From contig JALHRK010000005.1 in the NCBI GenBank assembly GCA_022841505.1, forward strand, positions 1 through 48,364: 48,364 nucleotides of DNA. Reading direction: 5' to 3'. The translations under genes were made by a program, and so were the position numbers. Under the pieces are notes generated by a model. The model did no database searches, had not been told where the DNA came from, and saw only the letters and a list, made by a program, of their open reading frames with translations. Numbering within the stretch: position 1 is the first letter of the stretch; each line of letters opens with the position of its first letter. Below, piece by piece: positions 14,460 to 22,700 of the stretch. Source of the stretch: Saprospiraceae bacterium (GTDB lineage Bacteria > Bacteroidota > Bacteroidia > Chitinophagales > Saprospiraceae).

Positions 14460-14876
14460 TTAAAATTTTCGCTTAATGATGTCGGTAATCGGTGGAATGG
14501 CAATCTTTTTCCCCGTGATCTGGCTGGCGTTTTCAAGATTGCTCACCAATTCGGCGTAACAAATCTGAATCGCAACCCCGTAGGTCAGCGGAACGGGGAA
14601 CGGTAGCCCCCGAAGGAACACGTACCAAAACCCCTCTGCCAGTAACATAATGCCGATGTACAGCCCAAGTTTTTCAACTGTTCTCCGTATGCCCTTCGAC
14701 GTTATTTCTTCCCCTCGCTTCCGTGCTGCCTGCCTGCCGGTGTACTGGTCGGCAAAAACAAAGAAGATGGTAAGCAGGGCGAACGGGGCAAGTGGCGTAA
14801 TAAAGGCGACAAAGAACCCGGTAAATTGTGCCGCCACCGCCTCAAACCAAAAGGCTATTTTTACAATCCTGTTCAT
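14460..14876 (-). CDS. Phage holin, toxin secretion/phage lysis type
   Basis: 138 residues with hydrophobic segments at about 5-25, 28-45, 70-88 and 92-110, and a conserved charged middle (FADQYTGRQAARKRGEEITSKGI) as in the phage_holin_4 family common in Firmicutes and Bacteroidota phages. It forms membrane lesions that set the time of lysis. Start chosen at the second ATG (14874-14876), preceded by AATCCAC; an earlier one at 14897 adds seven residues. Confidence 0.8.
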   Translation of the reverse strand: MNRIVKIAFWFEAVAAQFTGFFVAFITPLAPFALLTIFFVFADQYTGRQAARKRGEEITSKGIRRTVEKLGLYIGIMLLAEGFWYVFLRGLPFPVPLTYGVAIQICYAELVSNLENASQITGKKIAIPPITDIIKRKF

Positions 14877-14941
14877 GTGGATTAGTTTAGTTTTCATAAC
14901 ATAATACATTTGTGTGGTATGCAGATAAACCGGATTCGGGT

Positions 14942-14972
14942 GCAACATTATTCAACATGTTGCGTATATTTG
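14942..14972 (+). promoter_or_regulatory. Rightward promoter with palindromic operator
   Basis: TATATTTG at 14965-14972, directly preceded by a perfect inverted repeat GCAACAT/ATGTTGC with 8-nt spacer (14942-14963) that occupies the -33 region. No TTG at the usual place. A terminator lies at 15003-15030, so the product would be an RNA of about 50 nt unless terminated differently. Confidence 0.5.
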
Positions 14973-15002
14973 TTTTTAGATTACATTTTGTTTCTTTTTA
15001 GT

Positions 15003-15030
15003 GCCGGGTCTTGGTCGTCCCGGCTTTTTT
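15003..15030 (+). terminator. Terminator with a TTGGTCG box in its loop
   Basis: GCCGGG/CCCGGC with a 10-nt loop and six T. The loop carries TTGGTCG at 15011-15017, in 21-bp phase with two further boxes downstream. Confidence 0.8.
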
Positions 15031-15097
15031 ATTGGTCGAGTTTTCGGGGTGGTTGGTCGGGAAAAGTTTTAATTAAATCAGTCATCGGGTAACTTTG
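15011..15097 (+). promoter_or_regulatory. Promoter with three TTGGTCG boxes (site C)
   Basis: Boxes begin at 15011, 15032 and 15053, exactly 21 bp apart. TAACTTTG lies at 15090-15097, 31 bp from the near box. The -33 position reads TTT rather than TTG. Drives the gene at 15113..15439. This is the clearest example of the element. Confidence 0.85.
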
Positions 15098-15112
15098 AAA
15101 GAAAAAAATACC

Positions 15113-15439
15113 ATGTGTGACTTTGTAAAAAAGCCCTGCAAGCATTGCCCTTTTCGTAACGATGTTACGCCCTTCCTGCATCCCGACCGTGCCGCTGAAA
15201 TTGCTTATGCCGCTGAAAATCCTTACTCTGACTTTCCCTGCCACAAAACAACGGAATACAACGAAGATACGGAAGACTTGGAATACACAGATCGTTCGTT
15301 AACGTGTGCAGGCTTCCTTACCCTTCGGGCGCAATCTGGAGAAGATATTCCAGAAGGTTTTGAGCCATCATGGGAAATTATCTACACCGACCCTTACGAA
15401 ATGGTACAGGCTTACGAGGAGCAATGGGAGAACAGATAA
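15113..15439 (+). CDS. Cys-rich DUF6283-like protein, 108 aa (box-controlled)
   Basis: N-terminal KKPCKHCPFRNDVTPFLHPDRAAEI and a later FPCHKT and LTCAGFL give four spaced cysteines (and a histidine), likely a zinc or iron-sulfur site; this pattern is familiar from DUF6283 proteins of phages and bacteria, function unknown. Start is the ATG at 15113; an upstream in-frame TTG overlaps the promoter element itself. Single-gene transcription unit under three boxes. Its stop abuts the convergent protease gene. Confidence 0.75.
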   Translation: MCDFVKKPCKHCPFRNDVTPFLHPDRAAEIAYAAENPYSDFPCHKTTEYNEDTEDLEYTDRSLTCAGFLTLRAQSGEDIPEGFEPSWEIIYTDPYEMVQAYEEQWENR

Positions 15440-16900
15440 CTATTCCCCGTCAAACGTTTGCATCCGTACCCCTTTCGTTACCCCGGCAACCGCCTTGCTT
15501 TGCGCTCCCTGCCGTCTTTGGTTTCCAGATAAGGTAAACACCTGCCCGGCTTCGTTCGTAGCTGTGATGCGGGCGCAAACAATCGGAAAGCCCTGTGCTT
15601 TGCTGATCATTTCCGCGAAGTGTCTTGCCCAAAATAGCGCCTCCCATTCATCGTCACCCGCAAGCAAAACAAACCCCCGCTGCACAAAGAACGAACCGAT
15701 CCAGCCGGACGCCACACTATGCGCTTTGGTAGCGGGGTAGGTGGATTGATATTCTACCTCAAACTTAAGCCGGATATTCTCAAACTGCTCTCGGTCAGCC
15801 GCTCGCCAAAACATCGTATACTCCCCCGGCACCGTTACGTTGACCGTGCGCAGTTTTCCGGGGGGCTGCGGTGGTTCTACCCCGCCCTGATCCGGCAATG
15901 GATTGTTTACAACCGTCGCCTTTGGCAATCCGTGACCGTTGCGAACATCTATTCCGTTCGGCAATAGATCGGTAGCGTATTTTTTAAGGTGTGCGCTTAC
16001 CCGCTCGTTTATCTTGGTGCGATCCCCGGCAAGTAGTGCTGCGCGGTGCTGCGTTCCAATTAGCGCACAAACCCCTGCGATCATTGGCCCTGAAAACGAG
16101 GTTCCCGATACCCGTGCATAACCGCCGTTTTGATTGGTCGAATAGATGGAAACCCCGTAGGCCGTCACGTCTAAGCCTTCGCCGCCGGATGAGAACTGTG
16201 CAGGCTTTGACTGCTGATCAAGTGCGGCCACGCTGTTTACAAAGTCGTACCGTGCAGGCCACCCAATGGTGTTACCCGTTCCCGGATAGCCGGAATTGCC
16301 CGCACTGGCAACCAATACCATGCCTTTAGATTGCGCATAAAGTAGCGCCTGTTCTACGTCGGGCATGGGAGATCCGCCGCCAAACGACATAGAGATAATG
16401 CCGATTTTGTCCGGAAAATATTTTAGATGTGCGTCGGTGGATTTGATAATAGACTGCGCAATTTCCCCGCTAAATCCTTGCCCGTTGTTTCGCATCCCTT
16501 TAGCTGACACGGTAATGGTGCCGGGTGCGATACCTAACGCACCATAGCCGTTATCAAGTGCTGCAATAACGCCCGCGCAATAACTACCATGCCCATTCCC
16601 GTCGTACATCGGCTCTGGCGTGGTATTTATGTTGTATTGCTGCCCTTCTTGCGAAACATCAGAGTGTGGGTTTTGGCCGGTGTCAACAATCCAGACCACC
16701 GCGCCTTCGCCCCGGTTCTTAACCCATGCCTGATCCGTTTCCATTAACGGATGCCAATAATCGAGTACTTGAGCGAGTGAGCGCACGGCTTCAAATTCAA
16801 CCGTGTAGCGGGGAATCTCAAAGTCCGGGCGTTCTGGTTCCTGCGCAAAGCCGACAAGGGCAAGGCAGGAAAAAAGGAAAGACAAAAATTTAAACTTCAT
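15440..16900 (-). CDS. Secreted subtilisin-like serine protease (S8 family)
   Basis: 486 residues. Signal peptide at residues 1-19 (MKFKFLSFLFSCLALVGFAQ, cleavage likely before Gln20 or after it). The S8 catalytic domain spans about 60-310, with Asp73 in IVDTG, His104 in GNGHGSYCAG, oxyanion Asn202 in AGNSG and Ser268 in SGTSFSGP. A Pro-rich linker (about 335-345) precedes a C-terminal domain of about 140 residues that I cannot name. All catalytic residues are present, so it should be active and exported. It lies in the lysis/fibre region and may act on host envelope proteins during lysis or on virion proteins. Start context GAACAGCC before ATG. Confidence 0.95.
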   Translation of the reverse strand: MKFKFLSFLFSCLALVGFAQEPERPDFEIPRYTVEFEAVRSLAQVLDYWHPLMETDQAWVKNRGEGAVVWIVDTGQNPHSDVSQEGQQYNINTTPEPMYDGNGHGSYCAGVIAALDNGYGALGIAPGTITVSAKGMRNNGQGFSGEIAQSIIKSTDAHLKYFPDKIGIISMSFGGGSPMPDVEQALLYAQSKGMVLVASAGNSGYPGTGNTIGWPARYDFVNSVAALDQQSKPAQFSSGGEGLDVTAYGVSIYSTNQNGGYARVSGTSFSGPMIAGVCALIGTQHRAALLAGDRTKINERVSAHLKKYATDLLPNGIDVRNGHGLPKATVVNNPLPDQGGVEPPQPPGKLRTVNVTVPGEYTMFWRAADREQFENIRLKFEVEYQSTYPATKAHSVASGWIGSFFVQRGFVLLAGDDEWEALFWARHFAEMISKAQGFPIVCARITATNEAGQVFTLSGNQRRQGAQSKAVAGVTKGVRMQTFDGE

Positions 16901-16980
16901 GGCTGTTCTTTTTTTGTTGGTAAAGCCGTCCCCGCGCTTTTTGGGCGCAGGGAGCGGAGGGACAGATAGAAAAAAATGTC

Positions 16981-17011
16981 TTGCACATTTGGTGGAATGC
17001 GGTTATATTTG
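16981..17011 (+). promoter_or_regulatory. Rightward promoter of a putative small RNA
   Basis: TTG at 16981-16983, 20 bp, TATATTTG at 17004-17011: perfect consensus, no box. The transcript would end at the terminator 17068-17097, giving an RNA of about 80 nt. Confidence 0.7.
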
Positions 17012-17017
17012 TATTCA

Positions 17018-17097
17018 GTAAGGTTGATAGTATGATTTTTCATTTTGGTTTTTTGGGGTTATATTGAAAGCCTCTGCCATCCGGTGGGGGCTTTTTT
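17018..17097 (+). ncRNA. Candidate small RNA of about 80 nt (or leader with an 11-codon peptide)
   Basis: Bounded by a perfect promoter and a U-rich terminator with no room for a normal gene. Contains a possible 11-codon frame at 17032-17067. Function unknown; it could also be a terminated leader for 17199..17516. Confidence 0.45.
17068..17097 (+). terminator. Terminator of the small transcript
   Basis: AAGCC...GGCTT hairpin around 17068-17092 followed by six T. Confidence 0.7.
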
Positions 17098-17101
17098 GTT
17101 A

Positions 17102-17167
17102 TTGGTCGGGTAGATTTGGCTGTTGGTCGGTTTAAGTTGCACAAGGTGCCGGGTGTATGTAAATTTG
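17102..17167 (+). promoter_or_regulatory. Promoter with two TTGGTCG boxes (site D)
   Basis: Boxes at 17102-17108 and 17123-17129 (21 bp apart); TTG at 17137-17139, 20 bp, TAAATTTG at 17160-17167. The near box is 31 bp from TAAATTTG. Drives 17199..17516. Confidence 0.85.
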
Positions 17168-17198
17168 TAGCATTAGTTAACCAGTTAAAATCAATGCA

Positions 17199-17516
17199 AT
17201 GAAAGATCAAGTAAGCATTCCAAAACATGGCATAACTTGGGTTAATGCACCTGCTCACATTACGGCAGATTGTCGGCTCAATGTTTACCTGCCAAACGGT
17301 CAATCAGATTATCGGCAATTTGCCCTATCAAAAAAGCATATTGCCGACCTCCCCGAATACCACAGGGGTAAGGTTAAGGACTTGTTGACGCAGTTTATTT
17401 CGGGCGCTAAAAATACATCTATTGTACCCGCTTCCCTTGCGCCAACCGGCACCAGTGCAATGGCATCAAAAACAGAAATAGAAGACGTTCGATTCGCTCT
17501 TGAAAACTTCTTTTAA
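17199..17516 (+). CDS. Hypothetical protein, 105 aa (box-controlled)
   Basis: N-terminal part is strand-rich with NVYLPNGQSDYRQFALSKKH, then helical DLPEYHRGKVKDLLTQFISG, a Ser/Thr/Ala linker and an acidic C-terminal helix (KTEIEDVRFALENFF). The final two Phe residues after an acidic helix are noticeable. No family recognised. It is a single-gene unit with its own box-controlled promoter and terminator. Confidence 0.7.
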   Translation: MKDQVSIPKHGITWVNAPAHITADCRLNVYLPNGQSDYRQFALSKKHIADLPEYHRGKVKDLLTQFISGAKNTSIVPASLAPTGTSAMASKTEIEDVRFALENFF

Positions 17517-17542
17517 CCCGCCGCCATTTTCAAAGAGCTATT

Positions 17543-17576
17543 GCCCAACCCGCCCTTTAGCAGGTTGGGCTTTCTC
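17543..17576. terminator. Bidirectional terminator between convergent genes
   Basis: GCCCAACC/GGTTGGGC with a 12-nt loop, followed by TTTCTC on plus; the leftward gene at 17584 ends just beside it. Confidence 0.75.
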
Positions 17577-17583
17577 TTTCCCG

Positions 17584-18018
17584 CTACTCCGTCACCGGCT
17601 CCGCCTTCGTTGGCTTGTCCCCGCTTTCCTGCAATGGTATGCCGATACGAGAAACTTGTTCGGCGCTATACGCATAGATCGGCGTAAACCCATCCACGGG
17701 CGCTTTGATCTTGCCGTTAACGAATCCATCCCGCACGGCATTAAACCCGCTACCGAGGTTTGGCACCTTATCCATGCGTACCTGGTGCATGACAGCTAAG
17801 TACTGCGCATCCGGTAGGGCGGTGTTGGCTTTCTTCCAAATCACCTGCACATTTACCACGTAGTAAACGGGGGTGCCGGGTACGGCTGCCAGCGGCTCCG
17901 CCTGCGCTTCGACGGGCTGCGCTTCATCAATCATTTGCTTTACCTCATTCGTTCCGAGGGCGGCAAGCAAGGCAGCAAAAAGGATATTCAAAATCTTTTG
18001 CCAGTTCAACTTTTTCAT
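17584..18018 (-). CDS. Membrane-anchored hypothetical protein, 144 aa
   Basis: Start at MKKLNWQKILNILFAALLAALG (18016-18018), giving an N-terminal hydrophobic anchor; the C-terminal 100 residues are outside the membrane and contain YYVVNVQVIWKKANTALPDAQ and a basic/acidic tail. The start context is AAATACAACC. Its place among exported proteins and near the holin would suit a spanin-like or envelope role, but no motif proves it. Confidence 0.65.
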   Translation of the reverse strand: MKKLNWQKILNILFAALLAALGTNEVKQMIDEAQPVEAQAEPLAAVPGTPVYYVVNVQVIWKKANTALPDAQYLAVMHQVRMDKVPNLGSGFNAVRDGFVNGKIKAPVDGFTPIYAYSAEQVSRIGIPLQESGDKPTKAEPVTE

Positions 18019-18028
18019 GGTTGTATTT

Positions 18029-18586
18029 TTAAAGTTTGAAGGCGAAAACCGCCGTTTGAAAACCAATTCCGTAGGCGAGTGCAGAAATGCCCGCATCCGC
18101 CGCGTAATGCCACCACGGGCGCTTTTGCCCTATCCCTATACTTACCCCCGTTCCCAACATGCCCCACCGATGGACGCTTGCAAACAGGTGCTTTGCGTCG
18201 GTAGTGGCGACAAGGAAAGTATTGGAACCAAAGAACCGGGGGGTAAGGGGCTGTATTAATTGCCCGTCCTCGCCCCGCTTCCATTTGTTTTCCCAGCTTA
18301 CCCGGTTGTCCCAAAAGTATTCGTTCCATGACGGGGGTATTCTATCCGGCCAATTCACGCACGTTTCGTGTATGCCCCAACTTGCGCCCGAAACGAACGC
18401 AAGCGAAGCGGGTAGGATGATCCGGTTAAGGTCGTACTTTATCGCGTCCGTTTTCTTTGCGGGTGGCAATACGTTAACCTGCACCTCGCCGGGGTAGGCG
18501 CGAAAGCCAACGGGGTTCGGTGGCCATTGCTCGATCTGTGCGGGCGCAATGGCGGGGGAAAGCAGGAAGAAAAGCAATCGTTTCAT
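18029..18586 (-). CDS. Exported hypothetical protein, 185 aa
   Basis: N-terminal MKRLLFFLLSPAIAPAQ is a signal peptide. The body has an aromatic-rich middle (WGIHETCVNWPDRIPPSWNEYFWDNRVSW) and a C-terminal RPWWHYAADAGISALAYGIGFQT segment with two likely membrane helices. I have seen this C-terminal pattern in Bacteroidota phage proteins of unknown function. It follows the next upstream gene without a gap. Confidence 0.65.
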   Translation of the reverse strand: MKRLLFFLLSPAIAPAQIEQWPPNPVGFRAYPGEVQVNVLPPAKKTDAIKYDLNRIILPASLAFVSGASWGIHETCVNWPDRIPPSWNEYFWDNRVSWENKWKRGEDGQLIQPLTPRFFGSNTFLVATTDAKHLFASVHRWGMLGTGVSIGIGQKRPWWHYAADAGISALAYGIGFQTAVFAFKL

Positions 18587-19234
18587 TTAGTTGCTGTTTA
18601 GGTTAATGCCTGTCATCCGTAACTCAATTGCCCGGTCAATCGTAAACCAACGCCCGCGTCGAAGCCTGTAAAAATTCGTGTTCGTTCCAGTCGGAAAGTT
18701 TACAATCCTGATCCAGTTTGCGCTAAACATTTCGATATTGCGCGTTGCGCCACTGATCCCCGGAAGTCCCGAAACTCGCAGATTGCCGTTTGCTAATAGC
18801 CGGATTTGCAGGTTTGTATTGCCGCCGTTTCGGTACGTCCACGCCTTGTCTGTTAGGACGGAATCTACAAACTCCGTATAGTATAGCGCCCGAATGTCCT
18901 TTAAAATGTCCGCACCGATTGCCGTTGTTGCCGCCTGCGCAATGTCCCGGATTTTGTTCACATCCTTTTGTCGGTTAAGTACCACAAGCGCAGCGGCTGC
19001 AAAGGGGTTAGTGGTTTCGATAATTTGGTTTGTCAAGGAATTGCGCACCGTTGTACTGTGGCCTATTTTAGTTGTCTCCGATGCCGCCTCACCGTTATCG
19101 TACTTCCAATACCTGGTTTGAAAGAAGGTGCCATTGACGTTTGTGAGCAGCCCCAAACTGTCGGTTGTGAGTTCGCGCTGTGCGATGGCTTGCATGGAAA
19201 GCAGCAACAAGGCTGCTAAGATTATACTTCTCAT
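18587..19234 (-). CDS. Exported hypothetical protein, 215 aa (fibre-associated)
   Basis: Signal peptide MRSIILAALLLLSMQAIAQ. The mature part is Thr/Asn-rich, with a helical middle (VLNRQKDVNKIRDIAQAATTAIG) and a C-terminal beta-rich region. Start context CGACAGATG; overlaps the upstream gene as ATGA. It lies directly downstream of the fibre gene, so it may be a virion surface or fibre assembly protein. Confidence 0.65.
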   Translation of the reverse strand: MRSIILAALLLLSMQAIAQRELTTDSLGLLTNVNGTFFQTRYWKYDNGEAASETTKIGHSTTVRNSLTNQIIETTNPFAAAALVVLNRQKDVNKIRDIAQAATTAIGADILKDIRALYYTEFVDSVLTDKAWTYRNGGNTNLQIRLLANGNLRVSGLPGISGATRNIEMFSANWIRIVNFPTGTNTNFYRLRRGRWFTIDRAIELRMTGINLNSN

Positions 19235-19719
19235 CTGTCGTTTATTTTTTCAAGCAGTGTTTGAAATTCTGATTTGCGGACGGCCTCCTTCATGCCGTGC
19301 ATCCTGACGCGGGTTTCGTGTCGTAGGCAAGCACGACAAATCCGGGCTTCATTTTCAGTGCTGGTCTTTCCGCAAGGTGGTGGTATTTCCGAGGTATGAA
19401 TAAGATTGATGCCGTTAACTTCCCGCCATTCCGCAACCACCCAATCGTGAGCGCATTTAGGTTTGCCGGCGTTCTTTGCTTGCCATTCCGTGAATTTCTC
19501 CCATGGCTCGCAGTCGGGTATTCGGAATTGATAACTTGTTGAATACGCTTGCCCCCATGTACCGATGCCAAAGTGTGGCGTCCCGTCGTTCCAGAAAATA
19601 GCCGTATCAATAACCCCTGCATAAACTTCGCCGTCGAAATGCTCTACCGGAAGCTGTACCGATCTTTGCGCCTGTGCCAGTGCGGGGATAAGCAGGAATA
19701 GGAAAAGTATCTTTTTCAT
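19231..19719 (-). CDS. Exported hypothetical protein, 162 aa
   Basis: Signal peptide MKKILFLFLLIPALAQAQ. The mature region contains paired cysteines and histidines (ARICRACLRHETR near residues 127-139, KPKCAHDW at about 87-94), suggesting a metal site or disulfides. No family recognised. Between the fibre and the 215-aa exported protein, 5 bases from the former. Confidence 0.65.
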   Translation of the reverse strand: MKKILFLFLLIPALAQAQRSVQLPVEHFDGEVYAGVIDTAIFWNDGTPHFGIGTWGQAYSTSYQFRIPDCEPWEKFTEWQAKNAGKPKCAHDWVVAEWREVNGINLIHTSEIPPPCGKTSTENEARICRACLRHETRVRMHGMKEAVRKSEFQTLLEKINDR

Positions 19720-19724
19720 GTCTG

Positions 19725-22700
19725 TTAGATTTTTCTTAGCGTGTAAGTAAAGTCTGAAATTTCGCAGCCGTTTGTCGTGTCAAAGGAGATATTAACCCCG
19801 TCCCCGTCCGGTAGCGTTATCACGGTGCTATGCGATCCGCTTATCAATTCCCCTGCTTTTATCGTCATCGTCTTTTGCCCGGCGCGTAATGCCGTGTAGG
19901 TTGCGCCGTCCCAAATCTGCGTTTTAACCACCATGTCCACCGTCCCGGAAGTGCTTTCTGCTGTGAAGCTGTATTGTAGTGCGTAAGTGCCGGATGCGCC
20001 GCTGGCATTTGTTACGCGCCCGGACGCGTAAGAAAAACCGTTCCCGGCGTAATGCGCATATCCGTTCGCGTATATCTGTTGTCCGGTGCCAAGTGTCCGG
20101 GTAACCGTGTCTGCAACGGTTTCGGTGTTGTTGCTTAATGTCAGTGTTCCGTCATCAAATTGGATGCCGGATGCACCGGTTCCGTCTATTGTTACGCTTG
20201 TCAAGATATTGCTTGAATTGTAGGCGGCTAAAGTTATTCCGTCCCCGTTGGTGATGTCTGTTATTTTTACAATATCCGAATGTACAACCCCGTTTACCCG
20301 GTTTGTGTCGCACGTCACAACCACATTGGTTACGGCGTCAAGCCCTATATATGTATCTGCTACAATGCTAAGGCTTGCGCCCGTAGCCGTAAGGCTCATT
20401 ACGTCCGAGCTTAGTGCTATCTCGCTTAGTGCGTCTACCGTCAATTGATTTGTTGTTACGCCTGTTATACTCACGTCATTCCCCGCCTCCAGTTCTGGTT
20501 TCAACCAAGTACCAAAATCCGTTTGCGCCCGCAAGTTCACCCGCCCCGTACTTCCGTCCCGAACCAGTACTGAATCTGTAGACGTGCCAACCGGGTACAC
20601 GCCCTCTAACACTAAGCTATCCGAATCTATCCGCGCCTCGCCTGTTATCCCGGCCTGCAATTCGAGGTTACCCGCTGCCGCTATAATCGTCCTACCTGCG
20701 CTGTTGATTTGTATTTGTCCCGTCGTGCTACCCGCGTCAAAAAACGTGTTCACGTCGCTTGCAGCTACCCAGTAGTTTGAGTTCATAAATACGTCAGGAT
20801 AGCCCCCCGCGTCCCGAATCCGAAACGTTTGCCCCGCGGTGTTTACGGTGGTTGTTCCCGAAAGCGTAAGCGGTAGAAACTGCGCCTTTAATGCCGTCGT
20901 ATCTACCCCAACCCCGCCCGATGCAAGGGAAAGGCCGTATCCGGGGGTGATCGTGGTTAAGATATTTCCCGCCGTTGCGCCAAGCCACTGCGTTGCTGTG
21001 CCAGTGAGGGTTGCGGGAGTGAATGTGCCATTGCTTCCAAATTTTGCAGCTTGCGTTAAGGTTCCCGCACGTATTGTATTAATATATGCGTCTGCATCTT
21101 CATTTGTGTTTGTAACGTCGTTGTAAGAAGATGTTAAAGATGTGGCTATGCGTGAACTCCCTGCTCCGCTTTCTAAATCTATTTCTATTCCGCCGCCAAA
21201 TCCATTAGTTACCGTTCCGCCAAGATGAGTAAATCGTGCGATTGGGGTAACTGTATTTGTCGCAGCAGAAGTTAAAAGAACCTGTAATTGTCGTTGTGGG
21301 TTTGACATTCCTATCCCGACACTTCCCTCAATTATTGCGCCATTGGTTGGGGCTGTTATGCTGCCAGAATACGTTGTGCCAACTGCCATAGCACCCTCTA
21401 TGTCTACTTTGTTTGCGGGGCTTGAAGTGCCAAAGCCTGCGACGCCAGTATTTTTAACCGTGAGTCCAGTTGCCGAAGTAAATCCCATTAAAATATTTGC
21501 TGCATTGAGCCACATATCCCTATACGCGCCCGCGCTTCTGTCGTAAGACGTAAAGAACGCAACCCCACTACCGCCGCTTGTACTCCCCGCACTGCCGTCT
21601 GCGTCGTAAATAAGCTCAAAACCAGCACCAGAGGACGGGTATGTTGGCACGGTTCCGCTATTAATCCTTGCAATACCCCCGCTGATATCTAACCTTGCGC
21701 CGGGGCTTGCCGTGCCGATTCCCACCCGAATGTTAGAATTGTCTACAAAAAAATTGGAGTTGTTTTGTGTTATCGTGCCATCACTTCCCCCAAACAACCA
21801 AGACCCCGCCGTAAAAAGCCCGTTCGTTGTGGCAGACCGCGCTGGATTAAACCACGCGGTTCCGTTGTGGAAATCGAACCACCCGTTCGAGGTGTTGGGG
21901 TAGATCATACCGAAACTTCCAGTCGGACGCGCCGCTGTCGTTCCACCCACGCCACCAAATGCAAGGTTTGCATCCAACATGACGCCGGTTGCAGATTGTA
22001 ACAGGGTAGAGCTTCCGAGGCTGTTTGAACCAGTCCAAACCGGAATCCGTAGGTTTGTGCCGGTGCCGGAAACGGAAGCGGCAAGGGAATCAGCAAGGCC
22101 GGTAATGTCCGAAATTGCAAGGGGTAGCGCGATCCCGGCAGGGTAGCCGATGCTATCCCGCGTCACCTCCACGCCTTCGCTGTACCCGACAATAATAGAA
22201 TCTTGCAGCACGGCAATGCTATCCACCGCGCCCGCCGTTCCACCACCGCCTGAACCAATCGCCAGCCATGCGCCCGCCGTGTAGGCATACAAACTATCAT
22301 TCGTGGAATTATACCAAAGGCTATACTCGTAACACACCGCCGCGCTCGTTCCGGTGGCGGACGTGGAAACGGGCGTCGTATCGCGTACCACCGTGCCGAC
22401 AGGCTGCCAGCACTGTTGTTTTTCTTCGTAGTAATAAGTGAGACTATCTGTGCTGTTTTGCCAAAGCGTTTCTGTGAAATCCACAAAGTTAGAACCCGCC
22501 GCACGTGTTGCCGGGGGTGGGTTTGATTGTCTTACGGTGCTGTTTGCGTACCAACGGGGATAGCGCCAAACGTAATCCACGCCAAGCGCCGTATCTCTAT
22601 GTATTTGTGTATTGTTGCGCCAACTTGCCGCCGTGGGCGTGTGGAGCGGGACGGTATCGGAATAGGATGTAATACCCAATGCCGTTGTTTGTTTACCCTG

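Larger units (their letters stand above)
16901..17198 (+). other. 298-bp intergenic region with a short transcript unit and two boxes
   Basis: Holds a typical start context (ACAGATAGAAAAAA then ATG at 16977) opening a 19-codon frame whose TGA overlaps the ATG of an 11-codon frame (MIFHFGFLGLY). A consensus promoter (16981-17011) lies inside the first, and a terminator (17068-17097) follows. Then come two boxes and the promoter for 17199. The mini-frames may be remnants or leader peptides. Confidence 0.55.
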
